Shown here piece by piece: positions 7,217 through 9,207 of a DNA stretch of 9,207 nt. Where the stretch lies: NCBI GenBank assembly GCA_002401055.1, contig NVRZ01000106.1, positions 1 through 9,207 of the forward strand, in the 5' to 3' direction. The notes under the pieces are model-generated. The model was given only the letters and a program-made list of their open reading frames with translations. It had not been told where the DNA came from and ran no database searches. This DNA comes from Bacteroidota bacterium. Lineage in GTDB: Bacteria > Bacteroidota > Bacteroidia > NORP154. A program made the position numbers and the translations under genes. How positions within the stretch are numbered: the stretch's first letter is position 1; each line of letters opens with the position of its first letter.

Positions 7217-9051
7217 TATTCGTTATATGTTGGCAGAAATGAATAGTCTTTCGCATAGTGCAGCATTTGCTCTTGAAAGTCATCCGGATATTCAACCACT
7301 ACATCAATTATTTCGCCATTTTCCATAATGGGCTTGAGTACTGGGTTTATAAAACCGGAATATGGTGCGACGTTGAGTTTCTCAAACCTATCCAATATTT
7401 CCTTATGAATAACAGGATCTATTTGCACTCCATAATTCTCTACCAAAGCTTTACCCGCCTCATAATCACCTTCAGATTTAATTCGTTGAATCTCCTTCAA
7501 TAATTCTCCAAAGATAACTCTCAGCTTCTCATAATCTCTCACAACGTAGTATGTTTTTCCCTCTTTAACCACCTTCTCAATTACTTTATCCTCTGCACCT
7601 CGCTCATAGGACCACTTTGCAACCAACTGACGGTTTCTCATATGTGCCTCTTCCAAGACATCTCCCAGCTTAATTCTAACAAGCTGAACGAGCATTCCGT
7701 TTTTAATATATCCATCATATTCTGTTTTGCCCACATCAAGCGTGGTCATTATGCCTAATTCAAGCATTTTGGGGTCCAACAAAAAGTACAATGCAACTAG
7801 ATCCGCCCTCGCTTCTTCAAGTGTAGAGGCATAGCTCTTCAATGTTTCCTTAGGAGTACCAATACCTTCATTTATAACACCTGATGCATGTCCAATAACT
7901 TCGTGCATATCAGTATGCAAATTACCCGCAAGAGCGCTCCACGTCTTAGCTCTTTCAATTTCCTCTTCCGAAAAAGCAAATTCCTCAAGTGCCCCACCTT
8001 CCTTTTTAGAGCTATTGTACGCCTCAACTATATTTCCAATATTAACAGATTTGGAACCATACTCAGACCTGATCCAATTGGCGTTTGGCAGATTAATCCC
8101 TATCGGAGTAGAGGGGCTTGCATCACCACTCTCGGTGACTACGGTTATCACCTTGGCGGAGATTCCAACAACTTCTGCCTTCTTGTGTTCGTCAAGAATG
8201 GTGGAATTATCTTCAAACCATTGAGCCTCATCACTTATTGCTGCAATTCTCTTGGAAGCTTCCATATCCTTTATAGAGAGCACCGATTCATAAGCTCCAC
8301 GATATCCAATAGCATCTCCATAAACTTCAATAAAGCCATTTATTACATCAACTCTTGAGGCGGTGTCTTGTACCCAGGCTATATTGTACGCATCAAATGT
8401 GGCAAGATCACCTGTTTCGTAATATTCTGTAAGAAGATCTATTGCCTTCTTCTGATTGGCGTTTTCCGTTACTTCACTTGCCTTTTTGAGCCATGAAACT
8501 ATTTCAGTAATCGCATTCGAGTACATACCTCCAACTTTCCACACTTGCTCTACAATACCTTCATCTGTTTTGATGAGTTTCGAATTCAAACCATAGGAAA
8601 TTGGATGCTTCTCGCCTTTGACTTTCATCTTATCGTAGAAAGCTTCCACTTCAGCTTGAGTAACATTTTCGTAATAATTATTTGCTGAATTTGCGACTGG
8701 ATCAGCATCAGCGTTTTTATTAACCCTTTTTGGATCTCTTTTCGGGTCAAAGAGAATTGCACTTATATTCTCAATAAGAATTTCAACTGATTCACCTTCC
8801 TGAACTGGAAGGAGCCTCTCATCAGAATTATTTACCAATTCCGCAAAATACTCCTTAGAGAAATCCGGCTCCATTTTGGAAGATGAATAGTGATGATGAA
8901 TACCATTGGAAAACCATACTCTCTTGGCAAACTCAATGATCTCTTGCTCCGTGAGGAGGTCGCGCAGAAAACGCTTTGCTTCGTTTTCCGTTCTTAAAGA
9001 GAGAATCGCTTTCAGCAACTCTTTCGTTGTTTTGTTATCCCAGTTTTCCAT
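7216..9051 (-). CDS. M49 dipeptidyl peptidase III with TrpR/YerC-like N-terminus (chimeric or truncated)
   Basis: Residues about 43-611 are a Bacteroidota-type dipeptidyl peptidase III, a zinc exopeptidase that releases dipeptides from peptide N-termini. The M49 zinc motif HEVIGH is at 383-388 and EEARAD at 412-417, giving zinc ligands H383, H388 and E413 and catalytic E384. Conserved blocks include VWFSNGIHHHY (45-55), NLPNANWIR and AHMRNRQL. Residues 1-43 do not belong to this family: LLKAILSLRTENEAKRFLRD and TEQEIIEFAKR read as the first helices of a TrpR/YerC-like repressor, stopping before its helix-turn-helix. The expected M49 signal peptide and first roughly 100 residues are absent, so part of the lower lobe is missing. 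The ATG at 9049-9051 is chosen because the longer frame runs back through the tRNA gene; an AAGG lies 6 bases before it. Peptidase identity is near certain. Whether this product exists and is active is doubtful. Confidence 0.88.
   Translation of the reverse strand: MENWDNKTTKELLKAILSLRTENEAKRFLRDLLTEQEIIEFAKRVWFSNGIHHHYSSSKMEPDFSKEYFAELVNNSDERLLPVQEGESVEILIENISAILFDPKRDPKRVNKNADADPVANSANNYYENVTQAEVEAFYDKMKVKGEKHPISYGLNSKLIKTDEGIVEQVWKVGGMYSNAITEIVSWLKKASEVTENANQKKAIDLLTEYYETGDLATFDAYNIAWVQDTASRVDVINGFIEVYGDAIGYRGAYESVLSIKDMEASKRIAAISDEAQWFEDNSTILDEHKKAEVVGISAKVITVVTESGDASPSTPIGINLPNANWIRSEYGSKSVNIGNIVEAYNSSKKEGGALEEFAFSEEEIERAKTWSALAGNLHTDMHEVIGHASGVINEGIGTPKETLKSYASTLEEARADLVALYFLLDPKMLELGIMTTLDVGKTEYDGYIKNGMLVQLVRIKLGDVLEEAHMRNRQLVAKWSYERGAEDKVIEKVVKEGKTYYVVRDYEKLRVIFGELLKEIQRIKSEGDYEAGKALVENYGVQIDPVIHKEILDRFEKLNVAPYSGFINPVLKPIMENGEIIDVVVEYPDDFQEQMLHYAKDYSFLPTYNE
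8915..8930 (-). other. Fusion joint between TrpR-like and M49 coding sequence
   Basis: On the coding strand the residues Phe-Ala-Lys-Arg-Val-Trp mark the change of family. Upstream, EFAKR is the typical end of the YerC-like first helical block, usually followed by W or L and the helix-turn-helix. Downstream, KRVWFSNG is the conserved M49 block. The shared Lys-Arg codons (AAG AGA) make a 5-6 base microhomology joint plausible. The exact breakpoint cannot be fixed without both parent sequences. Confidence 0.6.
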
Positions 9052-9057
9052 AAATTG

Positions 9058-9061
9058 CCTT
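9058..9061 (-). promoter_or_regulatory. Shine-Dalgarno-like AAGG
   Basis: AAGG on the minus strand lies 6 bases before the ATG at 9051 and supports that start over the read-through frame. The thiolase, NlpC/P60 and clpB starts show no such motif, so it is mildly out of style with the rest of the window. Confidence 0.4.
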
Positions 9062-9065
9062 ATCT

Positions 9066-9091
9066 TACTAAAGTACTTTACTATACTAAAG
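9066..9091. promoter_or_regulatory. Operator-like repeats at the transcription start
   Basis: TACTAAAG occurs twice as a direct repeat (9066-9073 and 9084-9091, 18 bases apart). A perfect 12-base palindrome TAAAGTACTTTA occupies 9069-9080, and CTTTA (9076-9080) faces TAAAG (9087-9091). The cluster begins immediately next to the -10 box and covers the predicted start of transcription, where a bound repressor would block initiation. Because the original gene here appears to encode a TrpR-like repressor, autoregulation is a reasonable guess, but no binding data can be inferred. Confidence 0.45.
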
Positions 9092-9120
9092 AGTATAAAG
9101 CAATCAAAAACCCTTGTCAA
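9092..9120 (-). promoter_or_regulatory. Sigma70-type promoter (TTGACA-17-TATACT)
   Basis: On the minus strand a perfect -35 hexamer TTGACA (9115-9120) is separated by 17 bases from TATACT (9092-9097, five of six matches to TATAAT). Transcription would start near 9085, giving a leader of about 35 bases to the ATG at 9051. The -35 lies 15 bases after the tRNA 3' end. The match is much better than anything else in the window and is of the E. coli/Bacillus type rather than the TTTG/TAnnTTTG type usual in Bacteroidota. Confidence 0.7.
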
Positions 9121-9135
9121 GAGGTGAATTCGTAG

Positions 9136-9206
9136 CTGCGGGACAGGGATTCGAACCCCGATAGCCAGATCCAAAATCTGGAGTCCTACCATTAGACGAT
9201 CCCGCA
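9136..9206 (-). tRNA. trnQ: tRNA-Gln(TTG)
   Basis: A 71-base cloverleaf can be folded by eye. The acceptor arm TGCGGGA/TCCCGCA gives 7 bp with discriminator G at 9136. The D-arm is GTCTAATGGTAGGAC. The anticodon stem CCAGA/TCTGG has loop TTTTGGA, so the anticodon is TTG, reading CAA/CAG glutamine codons. A four-base variable region follows. The T-arm CGGGG/CCCTG (one G-T pair) has loop TTCGAAT. The CCA end is not encoded (GCT follows). The gene is complete, with one base left before the window edge; its promoter lies outside. The long reading frame crossing it is not coding. Confidence 0.94.
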
Positions 9207-9207
9207 A

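Noticed and set aside
7888..8358. 156-codon plus-strand open frame opposite the M49 gene
   Set aside because: It lies entirely within highly conserved M49 sequence on the other strand and encodes nothing recognisable.
9052..9207. Coding extension of the M49 gene to the right edge
   Set aside because: The extra frame reads through the complete tRNA-Gln and the promoter; the ATG at 9049-9051 with an AAGG before it is the supported start.

Overview
The window looks like a piece of a Bacteroidota chromosome, probably from the Cytophagales/Flavobacteriia side, although the class is a guess. Three things support this. The DUF3667 membrane protein belongs to a family known mainly from this phylum. 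The M49 dipeptidyl peptidase III and the SH3-NlpC/P60 peptidase read like Bacteroidota versions. Most start codons lack a visible Shine-Dalgarno sequence, as is usual there. The DNA is moderately AT-rich, densely coding, and uses the standard genetic code. No phage, insertion sequence, CRISPR array or defence system is visible.

Layout from left to right: the 3' part of an RlmD-type 23S rRNA uracil methyltransferase lies on the plus strand and is cut by the window edge. Everything else is on the minus strand. A DUF3667 zinc-ribbon membrane protein meets rlmD tail to tail with a 12-base overlap. A compact REP-like palindrome cluster (about 2341-2427) separates it from a full-length clpB disaggregase gene. 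A 151-base leader with nested dyads precedes clpB. Upstream of that lies a three-gene run transcribed towards clpB: M49 peptidase, then acetyl-CoA acetyltransferase (stop and start overlap as TAATG), then an SH3/NlpC-P60 cysteine peptidase 52 bases later. A tRNA-Gln(TTG) gene closes the right end, with its 5' end one base from the window edge.

Most genes are housekeeping: rRNA modification, protein disaggregation, acyl-CoA metabolism, and peptide or murein-peptide hydrolysis. The co-directional peptidase-thiolase-peptidase run suggests co-expression, but nothing in the sequence shows that the three share a pathway.

The real anomaly is at the right end. The M49 gene lacks its expected signal peptide and first roughly 100 residues. 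In their place, in frame, is the first helical part (about 43 residues) of a TrpR/YerC-like repressor without its DNA-binding helix-turn-helix. The joint falls in a Lys-Arg pair that both families have at that point, with AAGAGA as a plausible microhomology. The DNA upstream of the joint also differs in style: a near-perfect TTGACA-17-TATACT promoter, repeated TACTAAAG operator-like sites and a Shine-Dalgarno-like AAGG. This is either a genuine gene fusion by deletion or transfer, or a chimeric clone, read or contig that joins two genomes. It should be resolved before the gene is used as evidence of a new protein architecture.
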